From Symsagittifera roscoffensis (taxonomy: Eukaryota; Xenacoelomorpha; Acoela; Convolutidae), in assembly GCF_963678635.1 (NCBI RefSeq), contig NC_087064.1, positions 7,355,671 through 7,419,670 of the forward strand: 64,000 bases of DNA, given 5' to 3'. Shown here in pieces: positions 1-8,821 of this stretch. The position numbers and the translations under genes are program-made. Positions within the stretch are counted from its first letter, which is position 1; every line of letters begins with the position of its first letter. The notes under the pieces were generated by a model. That model saw nothing but the letters and a program-made list of their open reading frames with translations, did no database searches and was not told the origin of the DNA.

Positions 1-1
1 A

Positions 2-3000
2 GGAGCCAATCCGAGAGAGGAACAAACTAGAGCAGAAGCGACGGCCGAAAAAAGACCGACGGCTGACCATGAAGAGGCTACTCTTGAGCTAGGTGACTTG
101 ATGGCGAAACTGAATCAGATCGACAAAAAGCTGAAGCACAGCGAAGAGGACAGAGAAGTGATAAGAAAAGAATTAAGATACAACAAAAACGAGTATCTGG
201 ATAGTTATTTTAACCTGGCCAAGGCAACAGAAGAGAGACTCAAGGAGATGTCAGATAATGTAGAAACCACCAATGAAGAACGAGATAAGAACATCAAAAA
301 AGATTTGCAACAGTTAAAAAACCGATATGATGATGTCAACAGCCAATTAGGTAGCCTGGAAAAGAGAATGGACACAATGAGCAAAAATCAGGCCGAGAGT
401 TCGTGTGCAATACAGGCGAAATTGGATGCAATCTTGAGTAATTCTACCTCACAAGAAAGACCGGCAGCGGATCGCACGCAAGGCACCAGAGTTGACTTTG
501 TGGAACCACAAAGGAACAAACGGCAATCGACACCGTTGCCCTTAACCCGGGATACGGTGAACATAGCACCAACAGCTGCTAAAACAATCATGAAGAATGG
601 AATGTCAAGTACAACGACTGGTCCGGGGGACTCAACAGCTAACAGCAACGCAGGTCCGGATGCTATGACATGGGCAAACACTTGGGAGATGATGAACAGG
701 ACTCTAGATGCCTTCGCCACGAGGAACACTAACTCGAGCGATAGGAGAGATGGGAAATCAAGAAAAACATTCAAGAAGCCAAAAGAATTCAAAGACGACT
801 CAGATGGATGCATTGACACGTGGGTGGAAGTGATGAGATTACATCTAGAGCAAGACAACTTGAACGATGAAAGACAAGCATGCACAGCCATACTCAGCAA
901 TTTAGAAGGCACAGCATTAAAATGCGTGGTTGCGAAGAAAGAAGAAGAACGCGATACCGCGGACAAGATCTTCGAGATATTGCTGAATCGATTCGGGTCA
1001 GGCATGAAGGGTCACCAAGCGATGATGCGATTTGAAAAGAGAAGGCAGAGGGACGACGAGTCAATAGATCGGTTCCTAGATGATCTCGAGAGCTTGAGAA
1101 GAAGGAGTGACCCAGAGGAGTCGACAAACAGAAGAAACTTTAGCATTGCCTCGAAGTTCATTGATGGGGTAAAAAGTGACGACTTAAGGACAAGGTTAGC
1201 AACATACTACACATTGTCGAAAGACAGCGCACCAACCCCAGAAGAAATGAGACAGAAATCAAGGGAATACATGCTGATGAAACCCAAGAAATACTCGTAT
1301 TCAGAAAACAGGAACACGCAAGGGGGAAGTCAACCGCAGAGGTCGTCATGGTACAAACCTAGAGATGACATGGACAAGCGCAGATCATGCGCGAACTGCG
1401 GGTCGGCGGATCACCACGTGGCTGACTGCACAACATACAAACAAGGCATGAAGAGTCTAGGATATGCACCAGATGAGGAGAACATGAGCCAGATGGAGGA
1501 ACACGAGTACTATAGTGGCTTAATCATCAAGATAGGCGCAAGATGCTTCTTCTGTAACCAGGAGGGGCACTTCCGAATGGATTGTCCCTTGTTCTGGGAA
1601 GCGGTCAAGGACCAGAGTCACCCTAAACATAAGTTGGCATTAGCGGCGGTGCAGAATCAGCGGAACAGGCAAAACGAATTTGAATCGAGGAACTTAGGAG
1701 CACCAAGCACGGAATTGCCGACGAAGACAGTGAAAGCTGTATCACATGTTAATGATGCCATAGAATCCGCGGCAGGGAACTCTCTAGAGATAAACTATGA
1801 GAAAGCGGCGACGGAAGCAATTGCCAAAGTGAAACAGGATCTGGCTGCGAAAGAAATAGAGCGACGACTAAAGCTGGAGATAGAAAGTCAGAATTTTAAC
1901 GAAGCATTAACCGGATCGAAACAAATACCAGAGGCTATACCAGGCTCAACAAAGACCGGGAATTGCAATACTGTGAAAATGGTGACAGGTAAACCTTTTG
2001 GCATATCGAAAATCGGGGCAAGGATAATGTCGATAATCACAGTGGGCGGCCACGAGGTAACCAGAAACTTGAGCGAGCCGAGCGACCAGACGATAATGCA
2101 CATTGACGTGTATGCAGACTATTTGAGTGGTATAAGCCCACAAACGACTTCTAGAGCACTGAGAGCACTACTCATGAGAGGGGGCAGCAAGTCGGTACGT
2201 GTTGATAGCAGATATACTGAAGCTTACGGTCCACACGAGGTGATGCTAAATATAGATGGGATTAACATCTATACCAAGACGATGATAACATGTGACGAAG
2301 ACCTAATTGGACAAATCTACGTAGGGAAAGAAGAATTGAAAGTGAGATCGATTGGACACTGCGCCATGCTTGAGGAAGATGCAATGCACATCGGGACGGA
2401 GGCAGATGTGACAGGGCACGTGCTGGATATAAGTGGCAAAAAGACTCAGTTGCGTGGGTTGCTTGACACGGGAGCAGTCTTGAGCGTTATACCAATCGAA
2501 ACTTGGGAGAAGATGGGCTTTGACAAAGGTGACTTGATAGACTCGAGAATACGGCTGTCAGCTGCAAACAAAGGGGCCCTACGGGTGCTGGGCAGGACGC
2601 CGATAATAGCCCTCAATTTGGGGGAACGTAACCTGTGGATGAGCTTCATCGTGGTAGAAAACCTAGATGAATCTGACCAATTCATTTTGGGCAGAGACTT
2701 CATCAGGAATTTCGACGTAACGATTGATCTAAATAACGCAATGTTCAGGATACGGAACCCGGATAGGAGGTACGCAGTCAAACCGGTAAATTTAATAATG
2801 GCAAATGAAAACAAAGCACCGGTATTCTTGAGTAGGAGGGTGAGGCTAAAAGCTAATGAAGCGGCAATCGTAAGTTTGAGGATGAAAAATTACAATGAAC
2901 TAAGTGACAACAAGCAAGTGTGCATAGTTCCGAATCCTAATAGTCAAAGTGCTGCTGTTTTAGGAAGATCATTTTCGATAACGAAGAGCGGCCTCTGCGT

Positions 3001-6000
3001 CAGTGTCTTGTTGAATACCCTTGATATACCGATCACGATACAGAGAGGGAGGAAACTGGGATATGCTTTACCGGTTAAAACTCGATATGAAACAATTGAG
3101 AACTCAAAACAAAATGAAGTTGTTGATTGTCCCAATCACAGGGACAAAATTTGTATCTTGAGACGATTGCAGAAAATAAAAGATTCTTCAGGTCTTATTA
3201 AATCACTTAAGTCAGAAACGGATGATGGTCTTTCGAGCTGTTCGAACTTTCCAGAGCGACCCACACTAGATGAAATGCAAAATGAAAAACCGGTTCTGCC
3301 GGAGATTGAACATTTGAGGGGCAAACTGAAAGATGAACAGCTCGAAGCCATCAAGGACGTACTAGAGCGGAACGAGGAAGTTTTTTCGAGGCATAAGGCG
3401 GGTATCGGGTGTTGCAATTTCGTTGAGCATGAAATAGAACTTGAGGAAAACGCGGTACCACACAGGGAGGGGGCGAGGCGCATGACCCCACACAAATCGG
3501 ACGCGTGTAGAAAAGAGATCGAGACGTTACTAGAGTATGACATGATAGAACCATCCAAGTCACCGTGGGCGTGTGGAGTAGTGATGGCCAAAAAGAAAGG
3601 CGACCAGTTGAGGTTTTGTTGTGACTTTCGATACCTGAACTCCGTCACGGTGAAGGATGCCTATCCCATACCTAGGATTGATGAGAGCCTCTCGAAGTTA
3701 GGTGATGCAAAATTTTTTACGACTCTCGATTTAGGCTCGGCCTTTTGGCAAGTACCACTAAGGAAGCAGGACAGGGACAAGACAGGGTTTGCCTGCGAGT
3801 TGGGTCTGTTTCAATGGAAACGGATGTCGTTTGGACTTTGCAATGCCACAGCCACGTTTCAGCGGTTGATGGCACACGCGCTGATAGGCGTAACGAAGAA
3901 GTATGGCAACCTGGTAATGTGCTACGTGGATGACGTGGTAATAGCGACGCCAACACTGGAAGACCACATTGAGAGACTAGACGAAGTGTTTGCATGCATG
4001 AAGAGGTCGGGGCTAAAGTGTAAACCATCAAAGTGCGAGATACTCAAGGACTCAATAAAATACTTGGGCAGGATGGTAGACAAGCACGGCATCAGACCTG
4101 ATACGGACGCCGTGGAAGCAGTCCTGACCTGGAAATCACCGAAGACAGAGCACCAGTTGATGAGCTTCCTGGGTTTCGCTAACTATTATAGAGAGTTCAT
4201 CAAAGGCTATGCAGACAAGGTATACCCGATGCAACAATTAATGAGACACAAGGGCAAGAAGTTCACGTGGAACAACGCAGCAGAAGAGTCATTCCAGAGG
4301 ATAAAGAAAGAGCTATGTGAGGCACCAGTACTGGGTATGCCGACTGAGAAAGGGATGTACGTACTGGACACGGATGCGTCGGTAGTCGCGATTTCTGGGA
4401 TTCTCCACCAAGAACAAGAATGGAATGGGAAGACAGTCTTGAGACCAATAGCGTACGGGAGCAAAGTCCTGAGTGACACGGAAATGAAGTACGGAGCACC
4501 GAAAGCTGAGATGTTCGCGGTGGTTACCTTTGTCGAGAAATACAGGGCATACCTGGGCAGTGAGCCATTCAAGTTGCGAGTCGACAACAGAGCACTGAGC
4601 TGGCTGAAAACGTACTCAATGGACCAAAATTACATTGGGAGGTGGATAGTTCGCCTGGACGGATACAACATGATAATTGAGCATAGAACGCGAGATAAAC
4701 ATCAGAATGCCGACAACTTGAGTAAGAAGACAGAGTTCTATGAGAGACAAGAGCAAAGAGAAGCAGACAGACCTGAAATCAAAGATGGCTTCTCATTCAT
4801 GGACAAGGAAACGTACGACAGTCTTCCACTCACGAGATGGCTGGACAAGTCAGGCAAACCGATAGAAGATCATCCTGAATTACCTAAAGAGTCTCCAGAG
4901 AAGACCATATTGAGGAAGAGCAAGAGGATTCCGATTGAGATTATACTCAAGTCGAAGATCGTGAAGGAGACGCTCAAGGCAAAAGTCTATGATCTTAACC
5001 AGGTGGAAGCAGGAACTGCACAGATAGATGATGACTTAATGAGGTTGCTCGAGAAACTATCAGATGATAAGCCCGTGATCCAGGAGAAGGGTCAAGAGAA
5101 ACCGGAATTCACTATACTTCGGAGAAAAGAGACAGTGAACGATACTGACTCATCAAGAGGAAGCGTCACTGACAGCAAAGATGTCGTGCGGTCACTAGTT
5201 GACAAAATCCCCGAAAACATTCTGGAGCAGACCAAGGTTAGGAAAAAGAAAGTGACGTTCAAAGAAGATACTGAACACCTGGGACTAGGTCAAGAGTCCG
5301 GGGAGTGTTCCATGTTCACGGAAGAAGAAACCGGAGAAGGAAAATTGTCCGGGGAGCGTGAAGAATGGGATGAAGACTCGGATGAGAGCAGCGAAAACCA
5401 AGACAGTCTGTGCATGATACTGGCGGAAGAGAAGACAAGGCACCACGACAGGGAGTTACAGACGGATCCATCTTCAGGAACATACAACATGGACGTACAG
5501 GAGATGCGAGGTGGTGAGGAACTTGAGAAAATGGCGGTCGCAAGGAAACCATTCAGGGAACTATCATGCAACTCAAACATCAGAACGAATCTGGTGCCAG
5601 AAGATGATATGAAAATCGTGAAAAGGATGATATGCGTGAAACTGAGTGATGACATCCACAACCCTGGTGAGATGAATGGACAGATCATGGCGCTAAAGGA
5701 GCATGTCAAGGCAAGATATAGGCTGTCAGACCTAATAAGAGCCCAGAAGAATGACAAAATGACAAGTAACCTCTCCAAATGGATCCAGTCGGGGGTCAAG
5801 GAGAAGGGGGAACTTGAGGAAGACAGCTACAAGATCTTGAGCCAGTTCTACAAAGAAAAGAAAGACTTACTTTATCACACAGCTGATGGAGTGGTAGCGT
5901 GCAAGAGGAGAGATAAGGAAAAGATATTACACAAACACAACCTCATCATACTACCACAATTGTACCAGACAGAGGTGCTTTTCAGATCACACGACCAGAT

Positions 6001-8302
6001 GGGTCACCAGGGGATAGACAAAGTACAACAAAGGATACTTCACAGATTTGATTGGCCAGGAATGAGAAAAGCTTGCGAGAGATGGGTGAATGCCTACCTG
6101 GCATGTCTCCAGGTAAAAGACCCAAGGAAGATGAAGTTTCCCCTCAAGTCCGTTGAGAGCTCGGAGTTCAATGAAGTGGTGCAGATAGACCATCAAAAAA
6201 TCTGCATGACAGAGTCGGGATACAACCAGATACTGGTTATAATAGATCACTTCACAAAGTTGGCGGAAGCGGTTCCGTGCCAGACAGCCTCGGCCGAAGA
6301 GACATGTGATCATCTGATAACGCATTGGATATCGCGGTATGGTTGTCCAATGACTTTCCAGTCGGACAACGGCAAAGCTTTTGTGGGGGACTTGACAAAA
6401 GAATTGATGATGAGATCGCACATTGCTCAAGCACACTCGACGACCTATCATCCGCAGACCAATGGGTTGGTAGAGAGACAAAACAGGACACTGGTCAACA
6501 TGTTAAGGGTGTACTGCTCAAGATACATGACGGACTGGGACAGATACCTGCCACAGGTAGTAGGAGCCTACAACAGTACACAGCACTCAACTACGGGCAT
6601 CAGTCCTTTCATGATGTTGACGGACAGGGAGAGAGCAATGCCTCTGACATTCTTTTACCCGGAATACGAGGGGAAAAGGACGTCGCCTCAGGCATACGTG
6701 AAAGAAGCGATCAAAAGACAACAGGAGTTGAACGAGCTATGCAGGAGGAACACGGCGCAAGCGCAAATGAGGCAACGCAGGAAATACGACGAAAAAATAT
6801 TAAGAGCAAAGCCATATGAAGTGGGCCAATACGTGTGGGTCTTCCAAAATGTAATACCGCCCAAGGGAACAAAGAAACTACTCAAGAAGTGGAGGGGACC
6901 ATTCATGATAACGGAGGTTCATCAACAAGGACGGTTCTATCGCTTGAGTACTGGGCGAGCGGCACATTATGAAAATCTGAAGCCTCACGTCCCGTCCCCA
7001 GAGGATTGGTGCATACCGAAGGACATGGAGGGTCTTGAGTACCTGGTGGTAGAGCCAGCGTGTGAAGTGAATGAGAAAGGCACTAGAGAGAAAAATGATG
7101 GTAATGAGAACTTGAGTTTGGACGACAATGAAAAGATAGGAGTGGAGTCTGATGCAGGATCATTTGTAGAAGAAGACTGGAACGACCCGGAGCAAGACGA
7201 GGTGCCGAAATGGATGGAACCGGATCGAACAACACCACCGGAAACCAGGACTGGCAATCGTAAACGCACAGGCATGAGGTACAACAGGTACGGGGATGAC
7301 TTCTTGATCGATAAGATACAGCCAGACAAATTGGGCGAGGAATTACTGAAGGCAGGCGAACTGGAAGCCGGAGAGGAATGGCAGGTCATTGATGATGGTG
7401 GTCATTATCCGCAGGATGATTACTCGACGCCAGAAGTAGAAACGGATCTCGAACAGAGTGAGATAGAGAGGAGGGAGAACACGAACTTGAGGATTCTAGA
7501 GTGGATGCGTGATGTCAAAGACGAGAGCCGCGAAGGACAAAGCATTCAGCAAGTCGATGTATCAGCAGCAAATTACATGAAGACAGAAGACCCTCTTTTC
7601 GGATGGACGGCAACGGACAGGCCACTACGCGTTCCTCAGGACAATTCAAACCCGACAACATCGACGGGGACGTCGATAAATATTTTTGTCCGGGGAGTGG
7701 GGGTAGGACTTACCCACACCGAAAATTTGATGATAAAGAAGCTCAAGAAAGTGAGAGAAACGAGTGAATTGGAACTGGAGGAAGAAGAGCCAGAGCCTAC
7801 TATAGGTCGGAATTTCAAAACGAAATTCGAAATACCCAATGAATACTCGGAGAACATCATGATAACGGATAGCGACTTCATCCTGTCAAACAGGACCAGC
7901 GCGATCTGCATCACGGCGGACATGAGTTTCAAATCAAGATTGGAAGCTGACTTCAAAAGAGAGTACCAGAATGTAGAGTTTCTGTTCAGACAGAGACCAG
8001 GACTGGGAGGGATGGCAGCGCTTCCACCGTCAGTGGCACAAGTCCCGGGCAAATATCTGTGCTTCCTAGTAACGAGGGTCAATGACAGGAACACAATTGA
8101 TCCCGAACACGTGATATTGGCACTAACAAGATTACGAGACTTCATGATTGAAAGAGGGATAACAGAGGTCTCAATGCCGGTGTATGACCCAAACAGGGGC
8201 AAACTGAGCCCGAGGGAATTGTACGCTATCCTACATGTGGTCTTTGCAGAAACTGAGATAATGGTGTATCTCCATAAGAAGTATTACTTGAGCATCGCCT
8301 GA
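2..8302 (+). CDS. Gag-Pol polyprotein with C-terminal macrodomain-like region (element A), 5' partial
   Basis: The frame is open from base 2, so the true start lies upstream; the first in-frame ATG at 101 is probably internal. Order by nucleotide: charged coiled coil (101-430), capsid-like region (763-1230), CCHC knuckles at 1388-1429 and 1544-1585 (both C-x2-C-x4-H-x4-C), aspartic protease with DTGA at 2465 and a downstream ILGRDF block, RT (about 3420-4030) with YVDD at 3923-3934, RNase H (about 4357-4700), an acidic linker with SGE repeats, integrase (about 5970-6800) with catalytic D at 6188, D at 6365 and E at 6473 (D-x35-E), a GPF module (about 6820-6985), a second acidic linker, and a macrodomain-like end (7850-8300). 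There is no stop between gag and pol, so all products would come from one polyprotein cut by the protease. This is the only uninterrupted ORF1 in the window. Oddity: the first Cys of the integrase CxxC is Tyr (codon 6095-6097). Confidence 0.93.
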   Translation, partial: GANPREEQTRAEATAEKRPTADHEEATLELGDLMAKLNQIDKKLKHSEEDREVIRKELRYNKNEYLDSYFNLAKATEERLKEMSDNVETTNEERDKNIKKDLQQLKNRYDDVNSQLGSLEKRMDTMSKNQAESSCAIQAKLDAILSNSTSQERPAADRTQGTRVDFVEPQRNKRQSTPLPLTRDTVNIAPTAAKTIMKNGMSSTTTGPGDSTANSNAGPDAMTWANTWEMMNRTLDAFATRNTNSSDRRDGKSRKTFKKPKEFKDDSDGCIDTWVEVMRLHLEQDNLNDERQACTAILSNLEGTALKCVVAKKEEERDTADKIFEILLNRFGSGMKGHQAMMRFEKRRQRDDESIDRFLDDLESLRRRSDPEESTNRRNFSIASKFIDGVKSDDLRTRLATYYTLSKDSAPTPEEMRQKSREYMLMKPKKYSYSENRNTQGGSQPQRSSWYKPRDDMDKRRSCANCGSADHHVADCTTYKQGMKSLGYAPDEENMSQMEEHEYYSGLIIKIGARCFFCNQEGHFRMDCPLFWEAVKDQSHPKHKLALAAVQNQRNRQNEFESRNLGAPSTELPTKTVKAVSHVNDAIESAAGNSLEINYEKAATEAIAKVKQDLAAKEIERRLKLEIESQNFNEALTGSKQIPEAIPGSTKTGNCNTVKMVTGKPFGISKIGARIMSIITVGGHEVTRNLSEPSDQTIMHIDVYADYLSGISPQTTSRALRALLMRGGSKSVRVDSRYTEAYGPHEVMLNIDGINIYTKTMITCDEDLIGQIYVGKEELKVRSIGHCAMLEEDAMHIGTEADVTGHVLDISGKKTQLRGLLDTGAVLSVIPIETWEKMGFDKGDLIDSRIRLSAANKGALRVLGRTPIIALNLGERNLWMSFIVVENLDESDQFILGRDFIRNFDVTIDLNNAMFRIRNPDRRYAVKPVNLIMANENKAPVFLSRRVRLKANEAAIVSLRMKNYNELSDNKQVCIVPNPNSQSAAVLGRSFSITKSGLCVSVLLNTLDIPITIQRGRKLGYALPVKTRYETIENSKQNEVVDCPNHRDKICILRRLQKIKDSSGLIKSLKSETDDGLSSCSNFPERPTLDEMQNEKPVLPEIEHLRGKLKDEQLEAIKDVLERNEEVFSRHKAGIGCCNFVEHEIELEENAVPHREGARRMTPHKSDACRKEIETLLEYDMIEPSKSPWACGVVMAKKKGDQLRFCCDFRYLNSVTVKDAYPIPRIDESLSKLGDAKFFTTLDLGSAFWQVPLRKQDRDKTGFACELGLFQWKRMSFGLCNATATFQRLMAHALIGVTKKYGNLVMCYVDDVVIATPTLEDHIERLDEVFACMKRSGLKCKPSKCEILKDSIKYLGRMVDKHGIRPDTDAVEAVLTWKSPKTEHQLMSFLGFANYYREFIKGYADKVYPMQQLMRHKGKKFTWNNAAEESFQRIKKELCEAPVLGMPTEKGMYVLDTDASVVAISGILHQEQEWNGKTVLRPIAYGSKVLSDTEMKYGAPKAEMFAVVTFVEKYRAYLGSEPFKLRVDNRALSWLKTYSMDQNYIGRWIVRLDGYNMIIEHRTRDKHQNADNLSKKTEFYERQEQREADRPEIKDGFSFMDKETYDSLPLTRWLDKSGKPIEDHPELPKESPEKTILRKSKRIPIEIILKSKIVKETLKAKVYDLNQVEAGTAQIDDDLMRLLEKLSDDKPVIQEKGQEKPEFTILRRKETVNDTDSSRGSVTDSKDVVRSLVDKIPENILEQTKVRKKKVTFKEDTEHLGLGQESGECSMFTEEETGEGKLSGEREEWDEDSDESSENQDSLCMILAEEKTRHHDRELQTDPSSGTYNMDVQEMRGGEELEKMAVARKPFRELSCNSNIRTNLVPEDDMKIVKRMICVKLSDDIHNPGEMNGQIMALKEHVKARYRLSDLIRAQKNDKMTSNLSKWIQSGVKEKGELEEDSYKILSQFYKEKKDLLYHTADGVVACKRRDKEKILHKHNLIILPQLYQTEVLFRSHDQMGHQGIDKVQQRILHRFDWPGMRKACERWVNAYLACLQVKDPRKMKFPLKSVESSEFNEVVQIDHQKICMTESGYNQILVIIDHFTKLAEAVPCQTASAEETCDHLITHWISRYGCPMTFQSDNGKAFVGDLTKELMMRSHIAQAHSTTYHPQTNGLVERQNRTLVNMLRVYCSRYMTDWDRYLPQVVGAYNSTQHSTTGISPFMMLTDRERAMPLTFFYPEYEGKRTSPQAYVKEAIKRQQELNELCRRNTAQAQMRQRRKYDEKILRAKPYEVGQYVWVFQNVIPPKGTKKLLKKWRGPFMITEVHQQGRFYRLSTGRAAHYENLKPHVPSPEDWCIPKDMEGLEYLVVEPACEVNEKGTREKNDGNENLSLDDNEKIGVESDAGSFVEEDWNDPEQDEVPKWMEPDRTTPPETRTGNRKRTGMRYNRYGDDFLIDKIQPDKLGEELLKAGELEAGEEWQVIDDGGHYPQDDYSTPEVETDLEQSEIERRENTNLRILEWMRDVKDESREGQSIQQVDVSAANYMKTEDPLFGWTATDRPLRVPQDNSNPTTSTGTSINIFVRGVGVGLTHTENLMIKKLKKVRETSELELEEEEPEPTIGRNFKTKFEIPNEYSENIMITDSDFILSNRTSAICITADMSFKSRLEADFKREYQNVEFLFRQRPGLGGMAALPPSVAQVPGKYLCFLVTRVNDRNTIDPEHVILALTRLRDFMIERGITEVSMPVYDPNRGKLSPRELYAILHVVFAETEIMVYLHKKYYLSIA
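5294..5356 (+). repeat. Two internal copies of the PPT-like TCCGGGGAG motif (element A)
   Basis: GAGTCCGGGGAG at 5294-5305 and TTGTCCGGGGAG at 5345-5356 lie 51 bp apart in the acidic linker between RNase H and integrase, where they read as ESGE and LSGE. The first is identical to the 12 bases two nucleotides upstream of A's 3' LTR (18115-18126). The same core recurs in B and C in the same linker. Confidence 0.75.
7686..7724 (+). promoter_or_regulatory. Internal PPT-like motif before the macrodomain-like region (element A)
   Basis: TTGTCCGGGGAG at 7686-7697 is followed by a G-rich stretch and ACTTACCCACAC. The block is almost identical at nucleotide level in element B (38779-38817) and recognisable in C (52690-52731, minus). 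Here it is read in a different frame (F-V-R-G) from the SGE copies, which suggests conservation of the nucleic acid as well as of the protein. A second plus-strand priming site is one possibility; this is inference. Confidence 0.45.
7850..8302 (+). other. Macrodomain-like (OARD1/Poa1p-type) region at the end of Pol (element A)
   Basis: The last 150 residues follow the macrodomain pattern: a strand-helix block (SAICITADMSF then LEADFKREY), a GKYLCFLVTR strand, a helix LALTRLRDFMIERG leading to the strand VSMPVYD, and a C-terminal helix and strand ending in MVYLH. This order resembles the small ADP-ribose hydrolase macrodomains. The glycine-rich ligand loops are replaced: FKSRL stands where GAGIA is usual and YDPNRGKL where GCGLD is usual. 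Binding or hydrolysis of ADP-ribose is therefore uncertain. The region recurs in B and C. Confidence 0.65.
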
Positions 8303-8821
8303 GTCGGCTACATGGGGGTATCGAGTCGGGTGTGAGGGAGGAGTCTTGAGTTAGGTACTGGGGTGCGGCGCAGGTAAAGGGATCTTAAGATATGATTGGC
8401 ATGACAATTAAATTTTAAAAGGAGTTAACGGTGCTAAAACATAAAATGAATCTGCATGCTTTTAAGGGAATTCCAATTGAATTGTTTTAAGTGATATGAA
8501 AATGATAAGATTTTAACCATACTGGTAAAAGGGGGGTCTCTAGGTTAGGAACATGACATGTCAAGTTTCAATATGCTTTCTGTTTTCAGATCAAGTTTGA
8601 AAAACAAAGTTGAAAATCCAACTATACTCAAGCGAGAAACAGAGAGAGAAACCTTGATTGAACTCGCGATAATCGGCACTTACAGCAAGTATTTGCAAGG
8701 GAACATTTCGAGAGAAGTCTTGAGTTGGGTAATACTTGAGTCGGTAAGGTAATTCTTGAGCTGGTAAGGTAATTCTTGAGCTGGTTAACACATACCTGTA
8801 TACATCCCGAAGTCACGAAGA
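8303..8821 (+). other. Non-coding gap between ORF1 and ORF2 (element A)
   Basis: 519 bp without a credible gene. The short frames here have no counterpart in elements B or C. It contains a pyrimidine-rich tract ending in CAG at 8589 and several CTTGAG words just before the ORF2 start. Confidence 0.7.
8576..8589 (+). promoter_or_regulatory. Candidate 3' splice site upstream of ORF2 (element A)
   Basis: CTTTCTGTTTTCAG followed by ATCAAG is a good acceptor sequence, 232 bp before the ORF2 ATG. Elements B (AG at 39739-39740) and C (AG at 51732-51731, minus) have a pyrimidine tract plus TAG in the same gap. Splicing would be a natural way to express ORF2 from a downstream position. No donor was identified. 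Confidence 0.5.

Noticed and set aside
388-1005. 205-codon minus-strand frame
   Set aside because: Antisense to the gag coiled-coil and capsid region; the sense frame has capsid and knuckle features. The same applies to the other long antisense frames under ORF1 and ORF2.
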